From: Poa pratensis
Taxonomy: Eukaryota; Streptophyta; Magnoliopsida; Poales; Poaceae
Direction of reading: 5' to 3'
Length of the DNA stretch: 64,000 nucleotides
Assembly: GCA_947311845.1 (NCBI GenBank)
Contig: CAMZMU010000013.1
Coordinates: 677,027-741,026, forward strand
Shown here piece by piece: positions 1 through 11,926 of this stretch. The notes beneath the pieces were generated by a model. That model saw only the letters and a program-made list of their open reading frames with translations, did no database searches and was not told the origin of the DNA. Both the position numbers and the translations under genes were made by a program. Position 1 is the stretch's first letter. Every line of letters begins with the position of its first letter.

Positions 1-90
1 AAGGTATCAGGCTGCCTCCTGATGAGCGCTTGTTTATAGTCATGAGCCTGACTGTAGCTTCTTCATTGGTTCACAGCTGCAGAGGATGCA

Positions 91-823
91 TTAATTAGCA
101 ACATCCTGTAGCTCATCTTCTTCTGTAACTTCAGCATCTTCATAATTAACTTTCTCTCCCACAACATAATGCTTCATTCTCTGACCATTAACCTTGAACA
201 TTCCTTCAGATGAACTCTGAACTTCGAAAGCACCATGTCCCAGGTCTCTCTTGATGATACAAGGTCCAAACAATTTGCCAGAGAATAAATGCAGCTTGGA
301 ATCATAAACAAGCATTGTCTGTCCAATCCTGAATTCCTTTATGAGAATGTGCTTGTCATGCCATTTCTTGGTCTTTTCTTTGTAAATCTTGGAACTCTCA
401 TAGGCATCATGCCTCAGCTCTTCTAGCTCACACATCTGCAACTTTCTTGCATCTCCAGCTTTTCCTAAGTCCATGTTCAATTTCTTGATAGCCCACTGAG
501 CTCTGTGCTCTAGCTCAACTGGTAAGTGACATGCTTTTCCATAGACAAGCCTAAATGGTGACATACAAATAGGTGTCTTGTATCCAGTTCTGGATGCCCA
601 CAGAGTATCTGGTAGCTTCATTGACCAATCCCCTCTGGACTTGGACACAACTTTCTCTAATATTTGCTTAACTTCTCTGCTGGAAAGCTCAACTTGTCCA
701 TTAGCCTGTGGGTGGTAGGGTGTAGTTACTCTGTGATTTTTCACACCATACTTGCACAGTAGCTTCTCTAGCTGTTCATTGTTGAAATGAGCTTCACCAT
801 CACTGATAACAACTCTTGGTACT
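91..823 (-). pseudogene. Athila pol, piece 3: integrase core (second half) and C-terminal domain
   Basis: This is the last third of the Athila polyprotein, from the insertion point at 823 to the stop at 91. It carries the second catalytic aspartate of the DDE triad (SDGEAHF, near 798-810), then HPQANGQVE with the catalytic glutamate near 690. A basic C-terminal region follows. The first catalytic aspartate is on the other side of the inserted element, near 12080. Over the first 26 codons, between the insertion point and the first methionine (744), no stop is seen and the frame is continuous with the piece at 11927-12755. The open frame is undamaged here, but it cannot be expressed as one protein because 11 kb of another element intervenes. 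Confidence 0.9.
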
Positions 824-2403
824 TGATACGTCTCAAACGTATCTATAATTTTTGATGTTCCATGCTTGTTTTATACCAATTGCTACATGTTTTGCATCTA
901 CTTTATATCACTTTTATACATTTTTTGGGACTAACCTATTAACAAGATGCCGAAGTGCCAGTTCCTGTTTTCTGCTGTTTTTTAATTCCAGAAAAGCTAG
1001 TCTGGAAATATTCTCGGAATTGGACGAAACTTCACGGGGATCGCTATTTTACCAGAACACACCTGACGGACCAAAGGAGCAATAGAAGAGGGCCCCACAC
1101 ACCACTAGGGCGCGGGCCACCCCCAGGCACGCCCTAGGGTGGTGTGGGCCCCTCGGGGGTCGTCAGCCGCCGCACTTTCGCCAACTTATTCCGCCCGACG
1201 CAAAAACCCTTAGTGCCTGAGCCAATATCCACGAAAAGTTCCAGAGACGCCGCCGCCGTCAACCCTAGGTCGGGAGGGTCCAGAATCTCTTCCCGGCACC
1301 CTGCCGGAGAGGGGAATCGTCACCGGAGGCTTCTACATCGCCATGCCTGCCTCCGGAGTGATGCGTGAGTAGTTCATCCTTGGACTACGGGTCCATAGCA
1401 GTAGCTAGATGGTTGTCTCTCCAATTTGTGCCATCATGTTTAGATCTTGTGAGCTGCCCTACATGATCAAGATCATATTATTGTAATGCTACATGTTGTG
1501 TTTGCTGGGATCCGATGAATATTGAATACTATGTCAAGTTGATTATCAATCTATGCCCTATGTTATTTAAGATCTTGCATGCTTTCCGTTACTCGTAGAT
1601 GCTTTGGCCAAGTAGATGCTTGTAACTCCAAGAGAGAGTATTTATGCTAGATAGTGGGTTCATGCCTCCGGTAATCTGGGAGAGTGACAGCAACTTCTAA
1701 GGTTGCGGATGTGCTGTTGCCACTAGGGATAACCTAACAATGCTATGTCCACGGTCATATATATTTGTTTACATTACGCACTTTACTTAATGCAATTATC
1801 CGTTGCTTGCAACTTAATACCAACGGGGAACTCGGATGACAACCCGGCGGTGGATTATTAGTCATAGACGCTGTTGGATGACGGTCTATGTATTATGTCG
1901 TAATGCCCAATTAAATATCATAGTAATCATCATGTCATATATATGCATTGTCATGCGCTCACTATTTGTCAATTGCCCAGCTGTAATTTGTTCACCCAAC
2001 ATGTTAGTTATCTTTTATGGAGAGACACCACTAGTGAACTATGGACCCCGGTCCATTCTTTTACACTGATTAAACCACCACAAACTGCAAAATGTTCCTT
2101 TTTCATTCTCTGCAATTTAATACTCATTTTCCACACCATACGTTTAATCCTTTGTTTTCAGTAAGCCGGTGAGATTGACAACCTCACTGTTTCGTTGGGG
2201 CAAAGTAGTTTGATTGTGTTGTGTGCAGATTCCACGTTGGTGATCGTGTTGCGCCGCGCGAGCCACCAACAACCTTCTGAAGAGTTGCTGCTCCTACTGG
2301 TTCGATAACCTTGGTTTCTTTCTGAGGGAAAACTTGCTACTGAACTGCATCATACCTTCCTCTTGGGGTCTCCCAACGAACGTGTGATTCACGCCAACAA
2401 GCA
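824..2403 (+). repeat. Left LTR of gag-pol-less element
   Basis: It begins TGATACGTCTCAAACGTATC and ends CACGCCAACAAGCA. The first bases form an inverted repeat, GATACGT (825-831) and ACGTATC (837-843), around a 5-base spacer. The middle (about 1030-1370) is GC-rich and looks like a leader. It lacks a 12-bp insertion and several substitutions seen in the right LTR at about 10605-10740. The small ORFs here are not conserved between the two LTRs. Confidence 0.93.
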
Positions 2404-2412
2404 ACCTTTTTC

Positions 2413-2430
2413 TGGCGCCGTTGCCGGGGA
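2413..2430 (+). other. Primer-binding site, tRNA-Asp type
   Basis: TGGCGCCGTTGCCGGGGA lies nine bases after the left LTR. It is complementary to the 3' end of plant tRNA-Asp, the primer used by Athila-lineage elements. The same 18 bases occur at 30755-30772 (minus) and 50912-50929. Confidence 0.9.
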
Positions 2431-2582
2431 GACAGCAGTCTTCTGCAAGGGGAGTTTCACGCTTCCAATCTCTTTACTTTGTTTTTGACTTGCTTAGTTT
2501 ACTTTTATCCAGTTATGTTTTGCTTGTTTACTTGGAAACCCATAAAAATTATAAAACTAAAAATCCTATAAAAACTTTTGCT

Positions 2583-3911
2583 ATGGAAGAATTTACTAGA
2601 ACCTCTATGTTGATGGAAGCTAGAGAATTATATATAAAGTATATAGAATCAAGAGAGGGTAAAATCATGAGAGGCATGATAAAAAAGATAAATCAAATTG
2701 CTGAAATTTTGCTGGAACGCCATGATATAAATTGTTGCTCTGAACAGGATACTAAACATCTTAAATTCCAATGTGGCTTTAGTGAAAATGTTTTAATTAT
2801 GAACTATCATTGGAATAACTATATTCATTTGGGAGTTGAAGAAGTAGAACAATTTGTTTTACTTATGGGAGCTTCTGAAATAGACTCCTTCATGGCTAAA
2901 AATTATGAAACTTGTGTTGCTTGCAATAAACTTAAAGATACGGTCTCTTTTATTCTTGATTATTGCCTAGAAAATTTCAGCAATAATTGTTATATCATTG
3001 ATTATAAAGAGAGACTCATTAATGCACAAGAATGTACTCACAATTTGCAGGAACCTGTGGAAGAAGAAATTGCTGAAGCTAAAAGCTCATTTGATGAAAA
3101 AGAGGAGGAGAGTGATGAACAAAAGGAGGAAGAATGGAACCCATGCCTACCTTCTAATGAGAGTAACTCTTTAACTCTTACATTATTTGATCACCCTCCA
3201 TGCTTGCCAAAGGAGGATGAATGTTATGTTCCTGTGGATTCTCTTGAAATATTCCCTATGAGTAAAACTTGAGAGAATAATTATGCTACTGTTATTTATG
3301 ATAATCCATGCTATTTTGACGAATCTTATGATAATCCTTTATTTGTGCCTGATATCGAAATGCATGGTACTAAAAAGTTTTGCTTAGAAAATGTTTATGA
3401 TAAAGCTCTAGATGATGGTCCTATATTGGTTGATAATATTAATTGTACTGCTAATGAAAATGGGATTGGAGAGGTCTTGACTTTATCTAGATGGAGTCCC
3501 ATACCTTTTGAGAATGATCAATCATCTTGTTATAAAATTGTTAAAAGTGGGTTTGAAAGTTTTGATCCCACTATTTTTGAGCTTGATAAAAATTATGTGT
3601 TTGTAGATCATGAAAAGCATGCTTTATGTGATAGTTATATTGTTGAGTTTGTTCATGATGCTACTGAAAATTATTATGAGAGAGGAAAATATGGTTGTAG
3701 AAATTTTCATGGTACTAAAACACCTCTCTATATGCTGAAAGTTCTGAAGTTGCTCTTGTTTTATCTTCTTATGCTTGTCACTTTGTTCTTTATGAATTTA
3801 TTTGTGTACAAGATTCCTATGCATAGGAAGTGGGTTAGACTTAAATGTGTTTCGAATTTGCTTCTTGATGCTCTTTTTGCTTCATTTTCTATTTTATGTG
3901 AGCATCATTAA
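2583..3911 (+). pseudogene. Extra ORF of unknown function, split by one in-frame TGA; C-terminal membrane-like segment
   Basis: This is the only sizeable reading frame of the gag-pol-less element. An ORF with methionines at 2421 and 2583 runs to a TGA at 3270-3272, and the same frame resumes at once and runs to 3911. It is therefore one frame of about 440 codons with a single stop, which could come from CGA by C-to-T change. I chose the ATG at 2583 because the codons before it read through leader sequence next to the primer site. The first part is acidic, with a Glu/Asp-rich stretch near 3050-3140. The last ~85 residues contain a hydrophobic segment (about 3735-3810) and then YKIPMHRKWVRLK. 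That C-terminal block recurs in the ORF at 51074-51817. I recognise no domain of known function. It resembles neither gag nor pol. Confidence 0.6.
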
Positions 3912-5507
3912 AACTATCAAGCCTAGCTAAAAGGCGTTAAAGAAAAGCGCTTATGGGAGGCAACCCATTATTTTTATTTCTGCAATTTTTCTTTATTTGA
4001 GTCAAGGTGTTTTTTACCTCTGTAGCAACTCCTTTGTATCTTTATTTTCTCGCATTGTTGTGCCAAGAGTAGCCTCTAATGTTAAGACGATGCTTAATTT
4101 TTATTGCTGCGCAGAAACAGATTTTTGCTGTTCACTGTACGAAATTCCTCAAATCACCAGATTGTTAATTAAATCTGAAAATTTTTGTGCGTAATCTTTA
4201 TGAATGTCTGAATCTATTATTAGTTCAAAGTTTTTCGATCTGAGCATCGTAAGTGCCTCGAAAAAATTCGTCTTTGCGGACTGTTCTGTTTTAGACAGAT
4301 TATGCCTTTTTATTTTGCATTCTCTCTTTTACTAGTGTTGAGTGAAATTCTTTTTTGGGTGGAAGAGCTTCACATAACATCAGTGGCAGTAGCTAATGTT
4401 TAAAGTAACAAGTCATATTGCGTCTTTATAGAACATGTGAGTTTTTGATGATGCACTAACCCTCTAATGAGATCAACTTTGAGTTTGGTGTGACGGAAGT
4501 TTTCAAGGGTCAAGAGAGAAGGATGATATAATAGGATCAAGAAGAGTGAAGAGCTTAAGCTTGGCGAGGCTCCCATGGATCTCCCCAGCATATTTCAAGA
4601 AGACTCAAGCGTCTAAGCTTGGGGATGCCTTGGGCATCCCCTTCTTCATCGGCAAAATTATCAGGTCATCTCTAGTGAAACTATATTTTAATTCTTTCAC
4701 ATCATATGTGCTTTTCTTGGAGCGTCTGTGTGATTTTATTTTCAGTATTGCACTTTTATTTTCAATAAACCTTGACTGGACCCTAGCATTCTTGATTGGG
4801 AGAGAGACACGCTCCGCTTTTTCATGAGAATACTCCTATTCTTCACTTATATTTGTTGAGTATTCATATCTAGCGCTGTTCAGCTTTTAGTTCTTGTTTT
4901 TATGTATCTCTTGTCAGAGCTATTAGCTTTCTTTTGTAGAAAGTACTCTCTTGCTTCACTTATATTTGTTTGGAGAGTTAATTAAATAAATTGATTGGTA
5001 TTTGGTTGGTTCAGAAAATGTTGCATGTGGTAATTGGTATAAGGAAAAAACTTGCTTAATCTTGTAGATCACTAATTTGGATAACTTGATGCTTGTCAAT
5101 TGTTTTGAGTTAACAAGTAGATCATGATTAAATTTGTGCATCACATAAGTTAAGCCTATTAGTGAAGAACTACTGTAAAGCTTGTTGAAAATTTGGTTTG
5201 CATCGGTGGTATCTCTAAGGTCTAGATATTTTCTAATAACAGGGTTTGGTTAACAAGGAATACGGTATGAAGTCTTATAACGTTTGCAATATGTTTGTCA
5301 TATAAAACTTGGTGTACGGGTTGATATTCTTGTTTGCTTACATAAACCCGGCTAGCCTAAACTCTGTACTGAGAGGGAATGCTTCTCGTGCATCCAAATC
5401 CTTGAGCAAAAATCCATGCCATTTGTGTCCACCATAACTACCTATATGTGGTATTTCCTTGCCACTCCAAGTAAATTTTTCATATGCTACCTTTAAATTA
5501 TTCAAAA
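3912..5507 (+). other. Non-coding interior of gag-pol-less element, with motif copies and a hairpin
   Basis: No gene is visible. The stretch is AT-rich. At 4615-4629 it holds a copy of the motif AAGCTTGGGGATGCC, which is also the priming tract next to the right LTR. Bases 4621-4641 of this copy form a perfect 9-bp stem with a 3-base loop. The segment stops at the Helitron and resumes at 9281. Confidence 0.6.
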
Positions 5508-7197
5508 CTAGCTGGGTGGCCCGCGCATTTGCGCGGCTAGATTTTTCTTGTGAAAAAACTTTACCTTCAGAAATATATGCTCTTCCGACTATATGACCTC
5601 ACACTGAACTATAAGTTTTAAATTCAGAATAATTATTCATATAAATAGACTAAAAATTGCAAGTTTCGAGGAACAAAGACTTGATAAAAAAAGTTACTTT
5701 TGATGCCATGGTATGTGACGTAAAAGATGGATGCCACAGTATATACAGACTTTCATGGAAATCTTCATATTTTCCTTCTTTGGTCCACTTCTCTTCTCTT
5801 CGTGTTGTATCCTTAAACAAATATTTAGTTGAGAAATCCCCGACTAAGAATTAGATCTAATCATCATTGGCTTGTATATAAACCATTTATTATATTCATC
5901 TATGCTTGTTAATTCTTAATTCGTAATGACCTAGAGATGTGTCTACTATGGATTTTTATAGAAGAAAATTAAAGCCACGCGACTCTCGCGCATATTCTTG
6001 AAAAAAAATTAGACTGAACAGATGGTTAAAATAGTTGTAGCATGCCCGCGCCTCTAGCTCTCTTAAGTGCATAGAAGCATCATATAATGTCAAGATTTGA
6101 GTACATAGGAATTAGAAGAATAATACCTGCCAATTCAAGTATGGACTATTACATATTGGCCGATAGTTCTACGTTCCTAAGAACTGGGGCAGTGTGATAA
6201 GCAGAATCCATACTGCACTGTGTGTAGTTATTCCGATAAGTTCCTTTTGAGCTTGAGAATATTTAACGATTTTTGATGTTTTAAATATTAGGGAAATTAA
6301 AATAATTGTTATATTTTGATGGAAGGTTGTACTTTCTGCATTATAGTCATAATTTTCAGTCTTGTCGGTTAAGCATACTAATGGTACATAATGAAGTTCT
6401 CTCTAGCAAACTGAAATGACAATATATACAACACACTGCAGGGAAAATATTAAATCATAGGCTGTTATATTTACAACTCGAAATATATGATATAGTGCAT
6501 AAAATGAGAATCTAGTAATATGATGCAGCTTACATGAATTGGAACCCTGATTCACATAATCTAATTCGCCAACTGTACATAAATTAACACTGACGCATAA
6601 AAAGTCAGTAATTTTTTAGGGAAATCAAAGAAAAAATTATAGTACTCACTGCCTACAATTTTCATGCTTAAAACTTTTATTTCCATGAATTCTGAATGAT
6701 TATCTTTTGTACACAGAAGTCATTACCGAGGATCCCCTGCATAGAACAAAATTGCGCGCTGGCAAGTCTCTGAAGTAAAATAAGGCATCAATTATACTTG
6801 CAGCGATATAATTTCGATCATTCTTGCACAGCTTGGATAGGATACCACATCCTTTTGTCCTTCATACTGCAGTCACACGTTGACCAATCCTAGTACGTCG
6901 ATGAGAGTTAAGCTAAATGAAACAACTGGAAAAAACGAAGCCGTGGAGGTAAATAAATGTAATGACAAATGCTATGCCAAATTACGCGTGAACATGATTT
7001 CCCAAAAACACATATGAATAAGTCTAGGAATCTGAGAGTTCAAATCTATGACCCTAGGTCCATTAGAGTGATATGAATTGAATATACAAAAATAGTAGAG
7101 GATCATTAACCATACCTAAATCTGCAATAGCAGGTTATACAATACTGAAACCTAAGTTCTATAAGATAAAGCATATATCATGATATACCTTTCCTTA

Positions 7198-7670
7198 TTC
7201 ATTCTCGCAACCGTGGCATATAACACTGTATATTTGTTTGAACACTTCAAAACGTAAAGCTAAAGTAGCTAGCTATGTTCGCACAAATCAATACAATTTG
7301 AATTAGCTTCGTAGTGAGAACTGTATGTCTATCTGGTCAACTATTAGATGTCTGACGCAAACCAAAATCATAAAGCACGATGCATACTATACCCGTCGAG
7401 CAGATCAATATGTACTCTGATGTGCCATCCTTGCTCACACATCTTTTGTTCACATGCTCGAGGCGCCGAGTACTCGTGACATAACTTTTCCAATATGTTC
7501 TCGCAATTGTGGCATATACCACGGTGTATTTATTTGAACCCTTCAAATTGCAGATCTGCAGTTGATATATTAGTCAAAGTATAATTCAATTTGGATCAGC
7601 TCTGTGGTGAGATTTGCACACCGAACTGACAATTATTAAATGGCTAGATGCAAATCGAAATAGTAATGGA
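7198..7670. repeat. Two diverged direct repeats of about 175 bp inside the small Helitron
   Basis: The block starting near 7198 (tctcgcaaccgtggcatata) recurs from about 7495 (tctcgcaattgtggcatata), followed by matching AT-rich text. They are offset by about 297 bp with many substitutions. No coding sense is seen in either copy. Confidence 0.6.
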
Positions 7671-8210
7671 GATAACTATTCATCCCTGCAAAAATCACAG
7701 GAAAAACAATGCATATTGTTTCCAGTTCTTGTGACGAACAGGGCGACCATAATACGACAGTTTACTGTGCACCAATTTTGCATTGGGATTTACATCAAAG
7801 ATCAAAACCTGCATATACATCCATGTGCTAATTATTTGCGCCCATTTTCAGTTTTTCTTTCTATCAGTCAAGTTCAACTAAAGGCCAATAGCATTAAGGC
7901 CCGCTTGCACCAATTGCACCACATTAACGACTGAGTGTTCATAGATTGTCTACCAATATTTCTCCTTCATATACTTCATCATCAGTATACATTTAGACAT
8001 GAGAAATGAGATTATCTCGCTTTGATGCTTCGTCGTGCATTGTGCACTTCCATTGAAGGTGTAGCGCAGTATATCGAATGAATTTAATTGATCCACTAAT
8101 AAACCTAGTATACTTTAGCTTGAAGATCTGCAACATCCATGTACGGAGGAGTCCAATCATCCATGGCAACAAATTGACGCTGGACAATATGAAAGATTAT
8201 GCATGCATGC

Positions 8211-8520
8211 GAGCTGGCCTGCACGGACATACAGCAGAGTAGCTAGCCACTGGGAGATTTTTGTACCGAGTGTGTACGATCAATTTTTGCAAGTTGGGGA
8301 CCCAAACCTTTAGGTTGCCCTATTTCATCCAAACTATCAGCATATTAGATCAAGTAGAGAAGAGAAATTTATCCTGAAAGTTGAGCTGGGCTGCACGGAC
8401 ATACATCAGAGTTGGCAGATTTTTCAACCGAGTGTGTATATATACCACCAGTTTTTTGCATGTCGAATTTCTCGTTGAACTTGAGCTGAGCTGCACGGAC
8501 AAACCTGTAGGTCGCCCTGT
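8211..8520. repeat. Three spaced copies of a GAGCTGRGCTGCACGGACA block
   Basis: Similar blocks begin at 8211, 8382 and 8483. The first two are followed by related text around agattttt and accgagtgtgta. They look like internal duplications of the Helitron cargo, not coding sequence. Confidence 0.55.
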
Positions 8521-9280
8521 TTCCCAGTGTCGGCTTTTCATGATCAAATCAGTATACCGAGCTGATCTGGGACTGGACAGATTGCCTGAGATCTGGGATA
8601 ACGGGTGAGCTGAGTAGAGGGCAGCAAAGAATACACATCAGCGGATGGCTGCATGATCTCGGCAACTTTGCATCGGCCGGGGATTCCGCAAACTGCATGA
8701 CGGCGGAGATGCACGATCATATCGAGCTTGCATAGGCTTTTTTGGAACTGCAGCTTGCATAGGCTAATATGAATCAATCGGGACCAAATCAGGAGGATGG
8801 CTGCCGGCCGGATCGATCTCGATCGTCCCGGTCAGATCAAGCAGCTGGCAGCGATTAGATATCTCTGGGTAAATTTCGACATGTTGCTATGTGCAGATCC
8901 AACCCAGCGTTTCTGCGGCTACAAAATAGGCAAATAAAACGCTGGGACACTTTGCCACCTGCCGCGCCATGAGCTTCCACCATATTCACTTTTGCGATCT
9001 CGCTCCCAAGCTGCAATTGTTGCCGTAGGTTTTTCATCCGCGCCAGGACCATCGTGAGGGTGACTTCTGTGGAGAACTCGAACAATATCGATCTGTCTAG
9101 GGTTTTCCTGCTGCATTGGAGAATTAGCAATCGTTGTGGGAAGGGGTGAGCTATATGCGGATCTTTTGTATTAGCCCTAGGACTCTACGGTTATTTTTAA
9201 AATCCCAGCCGTTCCTTTCTAGCGTTAAATAATGTCAAATCTTAGCCGTTAATTGTTTGTTGTCTTAATAATATAATAGA

Positions 9281-10326
9281 TGTTATTATTCCCTTTTCGT
9301 GTCAATGTTTACTAGCTCATGAGGAATTAGTGTGGTTATTCTTTATTCTATTTGTCAAATGGACTTTTACACCTGGACTAGTGGCATATACATCCGCTTA
9401 TCCAATAACTTACAAAAAGAGCTGGCAACGGGGTGACCAGTCCTAATTAATTACAACTTTAACCATTAATTCTCTTCACACTTTTGCCCTGATTCATCAG
9501 TAAGCAACGACAAACAGTAAAATACTGCATGTGTGTAAACCAAAGAGAAAGAGGGATGATCTGCCTTGCTGGTAGAAATAACGTCCTTCATGGGAGCCGC
9601 TCTTAAAAGTCCGTTTGACAGGTAGAATACTGTTCTCACCCGCTACCATTCGTTGACAATTAACAAACACCTCTCAAAAATAGATACTCCTCCATGGTAT
9701 GTGATTGATGGAAGGCACCCGAGGATTCGGTTAGCCATGGCTTGTGTTAGCAAGGTTGGGAGGAGTATCAAATATTTTATGCAATCTCTATATGTTTTTA
9801 AAACCTAAAAGTTCTAGCACATGACTTAATCACTGCTTCCCTCTGCGAAGGGTCTTTCTTTTACTTTTATGTTGAGTCAGTTTTCCTATTCTTTCTGTCT
9901 TCCACAAGCAAACACTAGTGTCAACTTTGTTACAACATGCGTTATACGCTACATATTGGACTTGTTATACTATTTTGTGTTGACTCCATGAGATAAATAT
10001 GTTGAAAGTTGAAGCAAATGCTGAAACTTAATTCTTCCTTTGTGTTGATTAAATACCTTTTATTAGAGACTATTGCTTTATGAGTTAACACTTATGCAAA
10101 ACTGTTTGATGCTTGTCTCGAAAGTACTATTCATGAAAACGTTTAGCTTGTGTAATTCATTGTTTACTCATTATCTATTTGGTAGCAAATTATAGACCAT
10201 TGACTTGGATCACTTCATTCATTTACATGTGCCTTGAAATATTATATGATCAAGATTGATGGTAGCATGTCACCTCAAAAATTATTTTGTTTTTATCGTT
10301 TACCTACTCGAGGACGAGTAGAAACT
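9281..10326 (+). other. Distal non-coding interior of gag-pol-less element
   Basis: This is the continuation of the interior after the small Helitron. It is AT-rich with no ORF of note. It ends with the sequence leading into the priming tract and right LTR. Confidence 0.6.
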
Positions 10327-10340
10327 AAGCTTGGGGATGC
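10327..10340 (+). other. Polypurine-type priming tract next to right LTR
   Basis: AAGCTTGGGGATGC directly abuts the TGATACG start of the right LTR, where plus-strand priming occurs. The purine run is short (GGGGA), as is usual in related grass elements. Confidence 0.7.
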
Positions 10341-11926
10341 TGATACGTCTCAAACGTATCTATAATTTTTGATGTTCCATGCTTGTTTTATACCAATTGC
10401 TACATGTTTTGCATCTACTTTATATCACTTTTATACATTTTTTGGGACTAACATATTAACAAGATGCCGAAGTAGCAGTTCCTGTTTTCTGCTGTTTTTG
10501 TATTCCAGAAAATCTAGTCTGGAAATATTCTCGGAATTGGACGAAACTTCACGGGGATCCCTATTTTACCAGAACACACCTGACGGACCAAAGGAGCAAC
10601 AGAGGAGGGCCACCAGGGCCCCACACGCCCCTAGGGCGCGGGCCACCCCCCTGGCGCGCCCTAGGGTGGTGTGGGCCCCTCGGGGGTCGTCAGCCGCCGC
10701 CCTTTCGCCTACTTTTTCCCCCCGACGCGAAAACCCTAAGTGGCTGAGCCAATATCCACGAAAAGTTCCAGAGACGCCGCCGCCGTCAACCCTAGCTCGG
10801 GAGGGTCCAGAACCTCTTCCCGGCACCCTGCCGGAGAGAGGAATCGTCACCGGAGGCTTCTACATCGCCATGCCTGCCTCCGGAGTGATGCGTGAGTAGT
10901 TCATCCTTGGACTACGGGTCCATAGCAGTAGCTAGATGGTTGTCTCTCCAATTTGTGCCATCATGTTTAGATCTTGTGAGCTGCCCTACATGATCAAGAT
11001 CATATTATTGTAATGCTACATGTTGTGTTTGCTGGGTTCCGATGAATATTGAATACTATGTCAAGTTGATTATCAATCTATGCCCTATGTTATTTAAGAT
11101 CTTGCATGCTTTCCGTTACTCGTAGATGCTTTGGCCAAGTAGATGCCTGTAACTTCAAGAGAGAGTATTTATGCTAGATAGTGGGTTCATGCCTCCGGTA
11201 ATCTGGGAGAGTGACCGCAACTTCTAAGGTTGCGGATGTGCTGTTGCCACTAGGGATAACCTAACAATGCTATGTCCACGGTCATATATATTTGTTTACA
11301 TTACGCACTTTACTTAATGCAATTATCCGTTGCTTGCAACTTAATACCAACAGGGAACTCGGATGACAACCTGGCGGTGGATTATTAGTCATAGACGCTG
11401 TTGGATGACGGTCTATGTATTATGTCGTAATGCCCAATTAAATATCATAGTAATCATGTCATATATATGCATTGTCATGCGCTCACTATTTGTCAATTGC
11501 CCAGCTGTAATTTGTTCACCCAACATGTTAGTTATCTTTTATGGAGAGACACCACTAGTGAACTGTGGACCCCGGTCCATTCTTTTACACTGATTAAACC
11601 ACCACAAACTGCAAACTGTTCCTTTTTCATTCTCTGCAATTTAATACTCATTTCCACACCATACGTTTAATACTTTGTTTTCAGCAAGCCGGTGAGATTG
11701 ACAACCTCACTGTTTCGTTGGGGCAAAGTTGTTTGATTGTGTTGTGTGCAGATTCCACGTTGGTGATCGTGTTGCGCCGCGCGAGCCACCAACAACCTTC
11801 TGAAGAGTTGCTGCTCCTACTGGTTCGATAACCTTGGTTTCTTTCTGAGGGAAAACTTGCTGCTGAACTGCATCATACCTTCCTCTTGGGGTCTCCCAAC
11901 GAACGTGTGATTCACGCCAACAAGCA
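10341..11926 (+). repeat. Right LTR of gag-pol-less element
   Basis: This is the direct copy of 824-2403, with the same start and the same CAAGCA end, and it is followed by the gtact duplication. A 176-codon ORF (10369-10899) is open here but broken in the left LTR, so it is not treated as a gene. Confidence 0.93.

Larger units (their letters stand above)
5508..9280 (-). mobile_element. Non-autonomous Helitron, 3773 bp
   Basis: On the minus strand it starts TCTATTATATTATTAAG (9280 leftwards) and ends CTAG at 5511-5508, between host A and T, with no target duplication, as Helitrons do. Eleven bases before the end lies a GC-rich hairpin (5519-5537, 6-bp stem plus a bulged G-C pair, loop attt). 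No Rep or helicase sequence is present. Its terminal sequences resemble those of the complete Helitron at 12756-26660: both begin TCTATTATAT and both have GCGCGGGCCAC seven bases before CTAG, so that element is a candidate helper. It interrupts the interior of the LTR element 824-11926. Confidence 0.85.
824..11926 (+). mobile_element. Gag-pol-less, Athila-related LTR retrotransposon, complete with target duplication
   Basis: Two direct LTRs (824-2403 and 10341-11926) flank an interior with no gag, reverse transcriptase or integrase. A perfect 5-bp duplication, gtact, lies at 819-823 and 11927-11931. The tRNA-Asp primer site follows the left LTR, and a purine-rich AAGCTTGGGGATGC precedes the right LTR. 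Removing the Helitron at 5508-9280 leaves an element of about 7.3 kb. It resembles the grass Sabrina/WHAM type of non-autonomous element (from memory). The first ~230 bp of its LTR match the LTR of the Athila element it sits in. The two LTRs differ at roughly 30-40 positions by eye, about 2 %, so the insertion is not brand new. Confidence 0.92.

Noticed and set aside
2413..2430. tRNA genes at the primer sites (2413, 30755, 42427, 50912, 60318)
   Set aside because: Only the tRNA 3' end complement is present. No tRNA fold surrounds it.
10369..10899. 176-codon ORF in the right LTR
   Set aside because: The matching region of the left LTR (852-1368) is broken into three frames. This is GC-rich LTR leader, not a gene.
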